Positions 15,829 through 26,200 of a stretch of 64,000 nucleotides of DNA are shown one piece after another; position 1 is the stretch's first letter; every line of letters starts with the position of its first letter. This DNA is from Salinisphaera dokdonensis (GTDB taxonomy: Bacteria > Pseudomonadota > Gammaproteobacteria > Nevskiales > Salinisphaeraceae). Below the pieces are notes generated by a model, which had not been told where the DNA came from, searched no databases, and saw only the letters and a program-made list of their open reading frames with translations. The stretch covers positions 248,001 to 312,000 of the forward strand of contig NZ_APND01000004.1 in NCBI RefSeq assembly GCF_040361215.1, written 5' to 3'. Position numbers and translations under genes: made by a program.

Positions 15829-16386
15829 ATGCTGGACGCCGAAACGCTGTCGAAGATGCTGGACTGGGCTCGATCCTGTCATACCGACGATCGCGCGCCG
15901 GACGAGTACATTCCAGACCCTGACAACCCCTACATGCTGCGGTGGTTCGCCCGCCGCAAGTTTCACCAGCTCGACGCCTTCTGCGAACCGTGGCTCAAGC
16001 GCCTCTGGCAGTCACAGGATTGCGCGCTCGAGAACGCCTACGTGCATCGCTTTCTGCGTAGCGATGACGATCGCGCGCTGCACGACCATCCCTGGAGCTG
16101 GGTCACCGTTCTGCTCGATGGCAGTTATTGGGAGCATGTCCCGGCTGATCTCGACTACCCCGCCGGCCCCACTGTGCGCCGCCGGCGAACGGCTGGCGAT
16201 ATTTTCGTGCGCCGCGAAGCGGCCTACCCGCACCGCGTCGAACTCGATGAGGGCCGTCCGGTCACGACGCTGTTCCTGACCGCGGAGAAATCACGCGAAT
16301 GGGGCTTCTGGTGTGAGCGGGGCTGGCGCCACTGGCGTGTATTCACGGATGCCGATGCCGATGGACTAGCTCGCGGCTGCGAATAA
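15829..16386 (+). CDS. Cupin-like protein of mobile elements
   Basis: The protein has 185 aa from the ATG at 15829; a TTG 30 bp earlier is in frame. Residues about 70-170 look like a single cupin barrel: ALHDHPWSWVTVLLDG supplies an HxH-like metal pair, GDIFVRREAAYPHRVEL the second motif with another histidine. A WGFWCERGWRHW ending follows. Proteins of this type are common in phages and plasmids and have no settled function. A strong terminator follows 28 bp later, so this ends the three-gene unit. Confidence 0.65.
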   Translation: MLDAETLSKMLDWARSCHTDDRAPDEYIPDPDNPYMLRWFARRKFHQLDAFCEPWLKRLWQSQDCALENAYVHRFLRSDDDRALHDHPWSWVTVLLDGSYWEHVPADLDYPAGPTVRRRRTAGDIFVRREAAYPHRVELDEGRPVTTLFLTAEKSREWGFWCERGWRHWRVFTDADADGLARGCE

Positions 16387-16414
16387 GCCCCACCCACCCT
16401 GTTTAAAGCAGCAG

Positions 16415-16440
16415 ACCCGGCCCATGCGCCGGGTTTTTTA
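16415..16440 (+). terminator. Intrinsic terminator
   Basis: ACCCGGC (16415-16421) pairs with GCCGGGT (16428-16434) around a 6-nt loop and is followed by TTTTTT. It lies just after the cupin-like gene and isolates it from the Y-family polymerase. Confidence 0.85.
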
Positions 16441-16532
16441 TGCGCGCTTTCACGATCCGTAGGCGGCCCTGATGACCGAGGAACGGGCACTCGGGCGACG
16501 ATCGTTGACGGGTTCGTTGCTCGTCGTGATTA

Positions 16533-16548
16533 TTGTATAAATATACAC
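16533..16548 (+). promoter_or_regulatory. LexA-like SOS box
   Basis: TTGTATAAATATACAC matches the gammaproteobacterial LexA site CTGT-N8-ACAG except at the two outer bases, with the expected AT-rich centre. It ends 17 bp before the start of a Y-family DNA polymerase, a typical SOS gene. That overlap also argues against the TTG at 16533 as a start codon. Confidence 0.6.
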
Positions 16549-16565
16549 CTTTTCGGCACCGCTTT

Positions 16566-17792
16566 ATGACTCGCTGGCCCCGCATCATCGCCTTAATCGA
16601 CATGGCGGCATTCTTCGCAAGCGTGGAACAGATGGACCGCCCCGAATGGCGCGGCCGTCCAATCGGCGTGACCAACGGCGAGCGCGGCACGTGCATCATC
16701 ACGGCGTCCTATGAGGCACGGGCCTTCGGAGTCAAAACCGGTATGCGTGTGAAGGAAGCCAAGCAGCTCTGCCCTGGCTTCATCCAGGTCGCGTCACGAC
16801 CCGTCCGCTACACCGAAGTCTCCAGCGCGATCATGGCTGCGCTCGAAGACATCACCCCCGATATAGAGATCTTCTCGGTCGATGAGGCCTTCCTCGATCT
16901 GACGCATTGCCAGTCGTACTACAACACCACGGCTGAGCAGATCGGCCGTCTGATCAAGCAGACCGTGTTCGATGCCTCCGGGCTGCGCTGTGCCGTGGGC
17001 ATCAGCGGCGACAAGACGACAGCCAAGTGGGCTGCCAAGCGCGAGAAAGTCGGCCTGACGGTGGTGCCACCCTGGGATGCCGAGGCGACGCTGGCCAACG
17101 AGCCGGTCACCGAGCTGTGCGGTATCAGCGACGGCATCGGGGCATTTCTCAAAGCCCGCGGCGTCGAGCGTTGTGGCGACATGAAACGTATCCCGATCAG
17201 CGCAGTCGCCCAGCGCTTCGGCAATCCCGGTCGCAGACTCTGGCTGATGGCACAGGGCCGCGATCCCGAGCCGGTGCAGCAAGAAACTGCGCCGGCGAAA
17301 TCACTCGGTCACGGCAAGGTGATCGCGCCCGACACGCGCGATCGCGAGCTGTTGCTGATGTACTACTTGCACATGGCCGAAAAGGTCGGGCGCCGACTGC
17401 GCAAGAACGACCTCGAGGCCCAGACCTTCGCGATCAGCCTGCGCACGGATCTCGGTGGCATTGGCGCGAAGTACCGCACGGTGGCCGCGACGGACGATGG
17501 CGCCGCGATCTACGCGCTGGCCAAGACCTTCATCGACAAGCGCTGGGGTGGCCAAGGCGGCTTCCAGGTGCAGATCAATGCCCTCGATCCACGACCGGCG
17601 GCACAGCAAGGCGACCTGTTCGCCACGGTCACCACGGCCGCAGACAGTCTGAACGCGACAGTGGACGCCATCAACGAGAAGTTCGGCGCGTTTGCCGTGC
17701 ACAGGGCGCCGCTGGTTCGTCGCACTGACATGCCCAATGTCATCTCGCCGTGCTGGCGGCCGAGTGGCCATCGTGAATCGATCGACTACTGA
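16566..17792 (+). CDS. Y-family translesion DNA polymerase
   Basis: The protein has 408 aa from the ATG at 16566. The palm motifs are clear: ALIDMAAFFASVEQ near the start, TASYEARAFGV in the finger region and SVDEAFLDL with the catalytic Asp-Glu. These metal-binding acids and the helix-hairpin-helix part (LCGISDGIGAFLKARG) place it in the DinB/UmuC superfamily. The C-terminal little-finger domain is present, so it looks complete. It copies past DNA lesions. Element-borne copies are usually SOS-controlled, fitting the LexA-like box upstream. The next gene overlaps by one base (TGATG), so they form an operon. Confidence 0.88.
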   Translation: MTRWPRIIALIDMAAFFASVEQMDRPEWRGRPIGVTNGERGTCIITASYEARAFGVKTGMRVKEAKQLCPGFIQVASRPVRYTEVSSAIMAALEDITPDIEIFSVDEAFLDLTHCQSYYNTTAEQIGRLIKQTVFDASGLRCAVGISGDKTTAKWAAKREKVGLTVVPPWDAEATLANEPVTELCGISDGIGAFLKARGVERCGDMKRIPISAVAQRFGNPGRRLWLMAQGRDPEPVQQETAPAKSLGHGKVIAPDTRDRELLLMYYLHMAEKVGRRLRKNDLEAQTFAISLRTDLGGIGAKYRTVAATDDGAAIYALAKTFIDKRWGGQGGFQVQINALDPRPAAQQGDLFATVTTAADSLNATVDAINEKFGAFAVHRAPLVRRTDMPNVISPCWRPSGHRESIDY

Positions 17793-18211
17793 TGAGCTGG
17801 GCGGTGCGCTATCTGCACGGCCAGGTCGAGCGCCTGAGCCGGTTCCAGCATCGCAGTGCGTGTCTGCCCGTCTCGGCGCGACGCGGCGCCCAGATCGTGC
17901 TCATGCCTTGGGGGCGTCGCCCGGATGAACCGGGAAAGCTCCCAAAAGGCGGCTGGGCGCATCTGACGCATCTGCAAGGCGGTGTCTGGGATCAGTTCGG
18001 CCCGAAACCCGTGCGGCTACCGGTCTATGAATTCGCCGAGCGGGATGTCACCGGCCGAGAGCACTGGTTCATGGTCACGCGTGGCCAGTTCTTGCAGGGG
18101 TGTGTGGCGACGCTCGAGCGAGAGCGTCGGGTCTACGTGGTAACGCTTGACTGCGCGCCCGACGTGGGAGAGTTCGAGCGGTGGCCGCGGCTAGTCATAG
18201 TTCCAACTTGA
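17792..18211 (+). CDS. Small protein coupled to the Y-family polymerase, SRAP-like
   Basis: The protein has 139 aa. Its start codon overlaps the polymerase stop codon, so the two are translated together. It has patterns such as MPWGRRPDEPGKLPKGGWAH and VRLPVYEFAERD that I associate with short SRAP-like proteins found after plasmid Y-family polymerases. It lacks the N-terminal catalytic Met-Cys of true SRAP proteins. The family is uncertain; a damage-tolerance role is inferred from the coupling. Confidence 0.55.
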   Translation: MSWAVRYLHGQVERLSRFQHRSACLPVSARRGAQIVLMPWGRRPDEPGKLPKGGWAHLTHLQGGVWDQFGPKPVRLPVYEFAERDVTGREHWFMVTRGQFLQGCVATLERERRVYVVTLDCAPDVGEFERWPRLVIVPT

Positions 18212-18412
18212 GGCCGTAGGGCTAAGACGCGGGTCATACTGCTACATGCCGCACTCGTGGCTGATTGAGGGAGCTGATTTTCGGCCGCTTGAGCTAGGCA
18301 ATTCGGCTCAAACCTTCGCGCGATCCCTTATGCTGTCCAACGGATGTACGGCGTGTCTTCTACCGGCCAGAAGCGGTCATGCGTTCGGATGGGATCGCAT
18401 TAGACAAACGAG

Positions 18413-21400
18413 TTACTTAGCCGGCCCTTGGCTGCTGCTGTAGTTATCGAAAAAGGCGCGATCACCGATGGTGATGCCGCCATCCTTATTCAGATGAGCG
18501 TTTTGGGAAAACGACACACGATTCATATCACCGGGTGCTTCGTTGAGAACTAATTTCTCACCCAGCAGGGTCCAGATAACTCGAACGCCTAATTTCTCCA
18601 AGTGAGATAAAAGATCGTTAGTGTCTGCCAGTAAGGCTGGCGGGCCGCCCTCCAACGCTGATGGATCACAGAAAACAGTTTTTCCATCAGGTTTTGAGAA
18701 TCCGTTTCTCCCATTCCAGCGGAGCTGGTCCGCCTCGAAAAACCTGCGGGCAGGAACGTGAAAGTCGACAGTTGCTGGAAGACTGGCGTCGTATTCCCAC
18801 TCGCAAACTATCTCGTTATGAACGGGAATGAGCTCAACCGAAGAACCGCGAGCTTTCGTTCCGAAGCCAAGCCAGTCATCGGTTTCAACGTTGCACGCGG
18901 TTGCCCATGGATATTCTCCGACGAACGTGTGGAGCCAGCGCGCGCCGCTCGGCATCCATCCTCCAAAAAAGTTACGGTCGGATAGCGACCTCACCGCAGC
19001 ATCGAATTGCGCTTCCGATACTAAGAAACCTTTTACGTCGATCCGGGTCAACCTCCAAGGCTCGCTATAAGGACGGTCTATGTCGTATTCCGACCATGTC
19101 GGATAACAAGCTAGAGTCAGCCAACTCTGATCCTCATGGTGTAGAGGCGCGAGCAGCGACGCCATCGACGGGAGATCGTCTCGGCAATCAATCCATTCGG
19201 CGTAGTCGAGTTTCTTTGTGGCGGCCAGATCGACGTTATTACCCACCCACCAGCACTCAACCGGCGAGTCCTCGGTTGACTTAGGCCAAGAGATGGTGGG
19301 GTCTAGCTTCCGCTCCTCTTGCAAGATCAATGGAAGACATCCGGTTGTGCGCGTAAACAGATCCTTTTGACGGTCAACGCTATCGTGAAGGCGGGACGCG
19401 AGTTGATACATTGCGATCCACTGATACTTTTTCCCGATACGCTCTGCCCACGCCGGCTTTCCCCTGCCACCGCCGGTTTCTTGCGTCACTTTTGAGTCAT
19501 ACCCAGAGCAATTTGAACCCCGGTACCCAAAGTCGTCCAAAACTCGTTTCGCGATCCAGCGTCCGATGGCGGGCTTCGGCATCGCGTGATTCCAGGGGTC
19601 GAGACAATTAATCGAGTAGTGATTGAAGTCGTCGTTTAGACAACTTCGGAGCAACAGGCTTACGCCATGCTCTTTGCCTTCGTCTAACCCTTCCACCTCT
19701 TCCTCCGTTGGAGGAACAGGGCATAGTACTTTGTTGTGGTTGCGCTGGGTCGTGAGCGTCGGATCTAGCTTGTCATCAAGACACCCATGTTTGGTCGCCA
19801 ACTCCGCGATACACCGAATATGGTCGCGGATGATCGCATTCTGGAAATCTGCCGAGCGCGCCGAATAAGTATGTAATAGATGGTCAGCTAGCTCCTTCAG
19901 AACGGCTTCATTGCGTGAGTGAGTTAGGACCCCATAAGCCACGAGTAAGGTGCGCTCTCTCACGGCATCGTCATCAATGAAGAGAAGCGTTCTTACCAAC
20001 TTAACGACTAGGACAGCGTGATAGCGCAAAATAGCTATCGTGGCTCGAGTCGCAGAGTCTTTTACTCTGCGATCGGCCGCGGCGGTGAACCAAAGGAGAA
20101 CCATGCACCAACGTTCTGCGGTATTTTCTTTGACGTCCCGGAGTTCAATACGCTGAGCGGCATCAATCAATCGGCGGACAATGCTATTTTTTTCGAAGCC
20201 TCGTTTTAGGTAGCCGCACCAGAACGCGTCCCGTTCAGCTAACGACAACCAACCTAAGGTTTGGTGAAGCCAATATGCATCGATTTCCGATACTTGGGTG
20301 GAAACTGCGAGAATCGCATCCATTGCTGAGTACGCGTCATATTTGCTGAGCGCTTCCCGAAGCATTCTCTGGGTCGCTGGCGAGAATGTCTCGACTGCAC
20401 GCTGATGAAGCGACTGTACGACGATTTTTGTGACTTCGCCTCGTATTGGCTCATTGTCTATCAGATCAGAGAGTTCCACATCGCGAAGTTTTTCCGGCAA
20501 TAGAACAGAAAGCGCCGACAGTAGCCCTCTGTTCTCATGGACAGCCTGCACCGTGCTTACGAGCTGGGCACACTGGCCACCCCTTTGAAAGGCTTCTTTG
20601 AACTTCGAACTCGTGATGGTTTTGAGCATTTCCGACGCGACGAGAAAGTCGCCAAATCGCTCAAATGCCGGGCGTATCACGCTTTCCGCGCCAATGGCCT
20701 CTGTTGCTGGGCCATCTTCAATCAGTAGATCCGCAGTAACGAGCCACTGCAACACTCTCATACCTTTTGCCTGAGGCTTTACCGCATGAATCGCCGACTC
20801 AGCATCGGACCAGCAAAGTGTCGTACTACCCCGTCGGGCAATCGAGGAGGCGACCGCTATAAGGGCCCCACTGACTATCGAGGCGCCTACGGAAACGGCG
20901 TGCTCCGTCGCAAACTGTTCTTCTTTGTGGGCAAGAAAGGCCCGAATTACGGGCGCTATACCAAACCATCCTGCCGGCAGCTCCTTGAGCGCTCGTGCCT
21001 TAAGAGTCTGACAAACGAGTGTTAGATAGAGCGGATTCGCAAGCTCAGGTTGAAGGACTGGTACCAGCGGCGGGGCGAGGTCGTAGTACAAGAAAAAGCT
21101 GTTGCACGCCTCACGTTCCATGCCCGCAAAGCCCAAATGCTCAATCGCCTGGTCCACGAAGCGGTTCGGTAGAGAGATCGGGAGAAATGAAGTACGGCAA
21201 GAGACGCAGAGCTTGAGATGCGCACGTCGAGTTATCGCGTCGGCGAACTCGGAGAAACGAGTAAGCCAATACACTCTGGGATTGGTCTCATTCACCGCGT
21301 CAATGCAAACCAGAAGTTTTTTCCCTGAATGTTCGGCCGCTGCATCAAGCGCATCTAGAATGCCGTCGCGACCTAGCGTAAGTGGAACTCCAAGCGATTC

Positions 21401-22639
21401 GATGAAGCGAGTCCAAGGGTCGGGTTCACCATTGAATTGATGTCCGAAAACGAGGCATGTATAGGCACCATCGCTCAGTCGACGTTGCGCAATATCACAC
21501 AAGCTGTGAGTCTTCCCCGAGCCTCCTCGCCCTGATAGAACAAACACTTGTTTAAAAGCGAGAAATCCCTCTGGGGATGAAAGCCAATCCGAAAACGTGT
21601 GCCATTGTTGTCGTGCCTCGCGTACCGTATCGAGATTAGCCGCTGGAAAAGAGCAGTTGTACTCGGCCATATAGGATCGGAACTGCTTCGAGTCCGCCAT
21701 CCCTTCCCCGTGCTTAGCGTCTAAATCCTCGGCGAGCTGGTGATCAATGCCGTCGAGGTCGTCAACTAGGTGCTCGATCGCAACCTGTAGATTCGAAAGC
21801 CCCTTCTCAGTGGGAGCGCTTGCAAGCTCTTCCGCGCTCTCAATACAGCTGACGGAGTTGGCGGAAATCTTCTGGCCCTGCTCGTAAAGAGCTTCCGGCC
21901 AAGCGGAATACACCGAATGACCACCGCTGTCTTCTATCATTTCCCTAAGGTGGGCCGACTGCTTTCGGCAAATCTCGACTTTGTTCGTGAGTTGCGTCTT
22001 CCAGTTAGAACCTTCACCAAAGGAGGTAAACCATCCGGACAAGGGGGTCTCGAGGCTCACTTCAGGGCTGTACCTTGGTCCCGCCGAGCTCATTGCCGCG
22101 GAGATATGTTCCGCAAACCACTGCTCCGATAAAGTGGTTTCGGAGAAGAAGTAGTGGCGCAGGCCGCCTGAAAGGTCGTTCTTTAGAAGTAGATTCTGGA
22201 TATCGTGAGCCGACCAGCGTTCGACGGTCAACGTTGTCCCGCGAGCATTCGCATCGGCCTCAGCGCGTCGAGCCCATTCGTCAAATTTTTCGGTCTGGGA
22301 TTTGCCTTTACGCGCGGTCGGGCCAGTGAGATTGAAGGGAAAGCAAACCACATAGCGTTCGAGGTCGGGATGGATGGATAACGCCGTTTCAAGCGATTTT
22401 CCAGCCTGCTTTATGAGCCGATCGATTTCGAAAACATACTTGGCTTGCCAGCCGGTTACCGGTCTATCCGCATAAACGACTTTGCATTCCACGCCGCCGT
22501 CGCCACCATCACCTCGATAACGCTCCAGTTTTGCCCCCGCCGGACGAGTTCTGGAGGCTAATTGACAGCACAGTTCCTCAAAAGCCTCTTCTACACTTCC
22601 GCCTCGCGGCGTTATTTTTTGAAAGTCAATTTCATGCAT
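18413..22639 (-). CDS. STAND NTPase with N-terminal nuclease (Avs-like antiphage protein)
   Basis: A protein of 1408 aa from the ATG at 22637-22639; the frame stays open to a TTG at 22726 but without a ribosome site. Numbered from this ATG, the N-terminal restriction-type nuclease has RGDGGDGGVE near residue 42 and GWQAKYV near 63, giving the D...E-QxK site. The P-loop GRGGSGKT is near 370 and the Walker B LLVCIDAVNE near 442, followed by a long helical repeat region that would sense the trigger. This order of effector, STAND ATPase and sensor is that of Avs proteins, which recognise conserved phage proteins and then cut DNA. It is shorter than Avs1-4, so it may be a separate lineage. The GC content is below that of neighbouring genes. 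Confidence 0.75.
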   Translation of the reverse strand: MHEIDFQKITPRGGSVEEAFEELCCQLASRTRPAGAKLERYRGDGGDGGVECKVVYADRPVTGWQAKYVFEIDRLIKQAGKSLETALSIHPDLERYVVCFPFNLTGPTARKGKSQTEKFDEWARRAEADANARGTTLTVERWSAHDIQNLLLKNDLSGGLRHYFFSETTLSEQWFAEHISAAMSSAGPRYSPEVSLETPLSGWFTSFGEGSNWKTQLTNKVEICRKQSAHLREMIEDSGGHSVYSAWPEALYEQGQKISANSVSCIESAEELASAPTEKGLSNLQVAIEHLVDDLDGIDHQLAEDLDAKHGEGMADSKQFRSYMAEYNCSFPAANLDTVREARQQWHTFSDWLSSPEGFLAFKQVFVLSGRGGSGKTHSLCDIAQRRLSDGAYTCLVFGHQFNGEPDPWTRFIESLGVPLTLGRDGILDALDAAAEHSGKKLLVCIDAVNETNPRVYWLTRFSEFADAITRRAHLKLCVSCRTSFLPISLPNRFVDQAIEHLGFAGMEREACNSFFLYYDLAPPLVPVLQPELANPLYLTLVCQTLKARALKELPAGWFGIAPVIRAFLAHKEEQFATEHAVSVGASIVSGALIAVASSIARRGSTTLCWSDAESAIHAVKPQAKGMRVLQWLVTADLLIEDGPATEAIGAESVIRPAFERFGDFLVASEMLKTITSSKFKEAFQRGGQCAQLVSTVQAVHENRGLLSALSVLLPEKLRDVELSDLIDNEPIRGEVTKIVVQSLHQRAVETFSPATQRMLREALSKYDAYSAMDAILAVSTQVSEIDAYWLHQTLGWLSLAERDAFWCGYLKRGFEKNSIVRRLIDAAQRIELRDVKENTAERWCMVLLWFTAAADRRVKDSATRATIAILRYHAVLVVKLVRTLLFIDDDAVRERTLLVAYGVLTHSRNEAVLKELADHLLHTYSARSADFQNAIIRDHIRCIAELATKHGCLDDKLDPTLTTQRNHNKVLCPVPPTEEEVEGLDEGKEHGVSLLLRSCLNDDFNHYSINCLDPWNHAMPKPAIGRWIAKRVLDDFGYRGSNCSGYDSKVTQETGGGRGKPAWAERIGKKYQWIAMYQLASRLHDSVDRQKDLFTRTTGCLPLILQEERKLDPTISWPKSTEDSPVECWWVGNNVDLAATKKLDYAEWIDCRDDLPSMASLLAPLHHEDQSWLTLACYPTWSEYDIDRPYSEPWRLTRIDVKGFLVSEAQFDAAVRSLSDRNFFGGWMPSGARWLHTFVGEYPWATACNVETDDWLGFGTKARGSSVELIPVHNEIVCEWEYDASLPATVDFHVPARRFFEADQLRWNGRNGFSKPDGKTVFCDPSALEGGPPALLADTNDLLSHLEKLGVRVIWTLLGEKLVLNEAPGDMNRVSFSQNAHLNKDGGITIGDRAFFDNYSSSQGPAK

Positions 22640-22739
22640 AGCTATATCGTTATTTGCATACTGCTCATTGAGCCGACTGGGGTCGCTAATTAGCCGCGAA
22701 TCGTTGTTCACTCGACGTTGCGTCAAATTTCGAACCTAA

Positions 22740-23228
22740 CAAATTTGCCGCGATATAAATCTTCATTCCCACGAATAACTCTAAAGGCGACGCTCATTCC
22801 CGGCGTAGGAATGGTTTGCGCCGCCTTAGGCTCCATTGATTTTCACGCGTGACGTTAGCGCCGCTACGGAAGGGGCTAGAATGGCTGTGCGCAACGGCCG
22901 CGCTGCGTGCTTCGCACGTAAGCTGAGTGTCACCGAACCGAACGCAGCTTTGGGTCGCAATCGGCCAGTAGCGCACATTGAGGGTGGACTCGCGCGACTC
23001 TACTAGCGGTTCGCTGGGATTGATTCGGCCTGTCGATAGCGCAGCGTATACGCGGTAATCGCCTTGTCGATCTGCGCCAGTCTCTTGCACCACCGTTCAA
23101 CGCGCGACAGAACCGACTCATCACACGAGGGGATAGCGCGCCTCCGCCGCTTCCTCCCGACCTGTAGCAATGTCAATTGAGCGCCACACCGCCGCGGTAG
23201 AACCTTTCCCACCGCGGCGCAGAGAAGC
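22740..23228. other. Gap between two defence genes
   Basis: About 490 bp with only short, unconvincing frames. It contains GGGTCGCAATCGGCCA (22952-22967), which recurs at 29172-29187 on the far side of the next two genes. Nothing else is clear. Confidence 0.5.
22952..22967 (+). repeat. 16-bp direct repeat, left copy
   Basis: GGGTCGCAATCGGCCA is found here and, in the same orientation, at 29172-29187. The two copies bracket the divergent 1241-aa and 572-aa genes. Similar short fragments occur scattered in many proteobacterial intergenic regions, so it may be a degenerate repeat and not an insertion scar. Confidence 0.45.
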
Positions 23229-26200
23229 TTATTCACTCGGATCCGCTCCGCCATAAAGTCGACTGCGAACCAGAGGATCGAGCTTGCCCAGTGGAACGAA
23301 CTGTGTCGACACAATGCGCGGTGTGCGACGCATAAATGGGAAAATGCGTGGACACACGTACAAGTCCTCAATCCGGCGCTCCACGGCCGCCCCTGCGGGC
23401 CAGTTCAATAGCTCGAGTATTTTCGGCGCGTGCTTTTCCAAGAACCGGCGTCGACGCGCGATCTTCGCCAGCTGCCCCGACTCGGGGCTCCTTCCGAAGA
23501 CTTCTTCGCGAAGGCGGCGTGCGTCTTTGATGCAAAACGGTGGTTTGTTGTACTTGCATTCGACCATGAACCACTGATTGTCCGCCGGGCGATAGGCCAG
23601 CACGTCAAAGTCACCGACGTTGTCGAAGCCTTCTTGCGGAAACCGAGAACGAAAGTCGATGCCGTGCTCGAAATATCTATAGTGTCGACTGAACACCTCA
23701 GCGGCACGGAGCTCCAGGTCGTACTCGATGCGGCGCTTGATCGACCTAGCAACGTCTTCGATCTCTCGATATCCGAAGTCGGCCGGTGGGTAGCCGTCCG
23801 AGAATGTGCCATTCCAGATGCCGAAGGCGCGATACGCGGCCGCTGCCCCCCACAACAGCGTGTCTTGCTTTATCTGAAGCAAGGGACGAATGGCGTAGCG
23901 ATGCACGCGCTTGCGATGCTCCCAGACGGGCACATCGCCCTCCTCGCGATCACGACCGGCGAGCACGCGCACGCCGCTTGCGTCCAAGGTCAGGAAGTCC
24001 ACAGCCGCCGCGGCCTCTACCGCCGACACCTCTGGGAAGTGCGCTACGAGCGTCGCCACCACATCCGATTTGGGCGCTTCGTATGACCACGCGAGCGGCG
24101 GCGCCGCTTCGTTGGCGCGCGCCCAGCGGCTGAGAACCGTCAATACCTGGAGCAGCGTCGACAAGGCAAAGCCGAAACTATCTACGAAAGCGGTGTTTAG
24201 CCGCTGCTTCTCCGTCCCGTCCATCTCCGACACGCGATCTTCGGCAATGTTGTGCTCTAGAGTCTCGTTCGCGGCTTCTTGCTGATACGCCTTGTCATCG
24301 CCACCTTGGTAGAAGACTTCTGGAATGAAGTCGTTGTCCACGTCGATGCCGCCGACTTCTAGCTGGTTATGTAGGGTGTCGCTCGCACCATAGAGCACCA
24401 GCAGCCAATCCACTTGCGCGAGCAGCCGTTGCCAATCCTCAACGCGTGGAACTATCTCACCGGCTATGCCGCTGCTGTACCTAAACTCCAGCACGTAGCG
24501 CACGTTTCTTGTCGTCCGCACGAATTCTTCGTGCGCTTTGGCCTGCCGCTCGGTGCGATCGAAATCGACTTCGTGCGACCGACTCATTCGAAGCCGCATG
24601 CTCTCGCGGTCATAGTTTTCCGCCAATTGGTCAAACTGCTCAACGCCATAGCGAATGAGCCCGTGTTGATCGAACCGGCGAATGTGTTCATGGACTATAG
24701 ATCGGTAGCGATCCCGAATCTTGTCGATAATCGACTTGGCCTGCTTGAGTTCATAGCGACCTGGTTTAACGCCTTCGGCACGAAACTCCATCGCCAGATC
24801 GCGCCGGGCCAACTTAAAGTGCTCCGGGTCGGCCGATGTCGGATCGGGATGTTCCGGAACGTCCACCGTTCGCTCGGAGTGCGAGAGCGTGAAGCGCGGC
24901 GCCCGGTTACCCGTCTCCGCGAGCGCCCCCAGGACCTGCTCATCGAGCGACGAGCCCAAAATTTCGCACGCGCCTTGTAGCCACTCGCCCGCGCAGAAGG
25001 CTTCGAATTGGGCATCCGAAGCATCCTCCAGGCCAAAAGCGACCTGAGACAGGTCCACATGGACTTCTAGAACAGAAGAGTCTGCGTTGCGTTCGCGGAT
25101 CGACCATCCCGTTAGCAAAGGGTCGATGGAAGACTCGCCGCCACTCTCCAATGGCAAGCAATCACGGTTGGCTCGGCAATGCGTCACAATCCGCGTTTCT
25201 GTAAGCAAACTGGCAGGGAACAGCTCGGCCCGCTCATTCCACGCGTCGGCCACGCAATGGACGAATAGCTCTAAAAGCTTGCCGTGCCGGAGCTCCAGAT
25301 CCTGCGCCTCGCCATCGAGCATAAAATGCAGCGTCGGTGCGACTCGATCGGCGCACCACGAAAGCTGCGGGCGGCTGCGATTGATCAGTCGCCGCAAGGT
25401 GCCGGCAGTAGGCTCGACCGACCAGGTCGTGGCGTCGTCGTCAGGAAACTGACTAGGCGCAGATGCCCAAAAATCCCGTAGGTTTTCAAACCGAAAATTA
25501 GACCCGCCGTGCGGGTCCAGCATGATGAAGCTTGGGCGAATCGCGCCGCCGATAAGCACGCCGTGCGACTGTCGATAGGCTGCGAAGTGATCCATCGGGC
25601 CGGCCAACGGCGAGGCCGATTCTTTATTAGCATCCACGAAGGCAAAATAAGCTTCCATGTCTTTCATGCTCTCGACCGATTCGACGATCGAAACCAGATC
25701 AATGAGGAACCACGTCTTGAGTGTCGGAGAACGTGGGAGCTGGACCGAAGCGCCGGTGATGGGTGCCACGATCACCGCAAGCACCCGAACGGCATCCGCC
25801 GACTGCTCCCGAAGCGGTATGTGCAGAATACGGCCCGTGGCCAGGTCCTGCGCCACCAGGCCGTCGTCTTCCTCTATAAGTGCGCGAAGCCGTTCCTCGG
25901 CAGAAGACAGGTCGCGGGCTCGCCTTACATCAAGGATGAGGACCACCCAAAGCACCTCGCGCATGCGTAACAATGCGCTGACCTGTAGATCGATCAAACT
26001 AGAGTGGCGAAGCGACACGCGCATCGGTCCCGGAATGACGTCTGCTGATCGGAAGCGCGCTGCCAAGAAGTTCGCGGTTTGCTTGGCAGTCTCTCGTTCC
26101 AGTTGTCTGCTTGGCCTGGCCTCGCGTTCCTCCCAGTACTGAATCACCACGCCACATAGATTTCTCGGACTAACTGGAAAGCGCCTCCCCTCCAGTTCGA

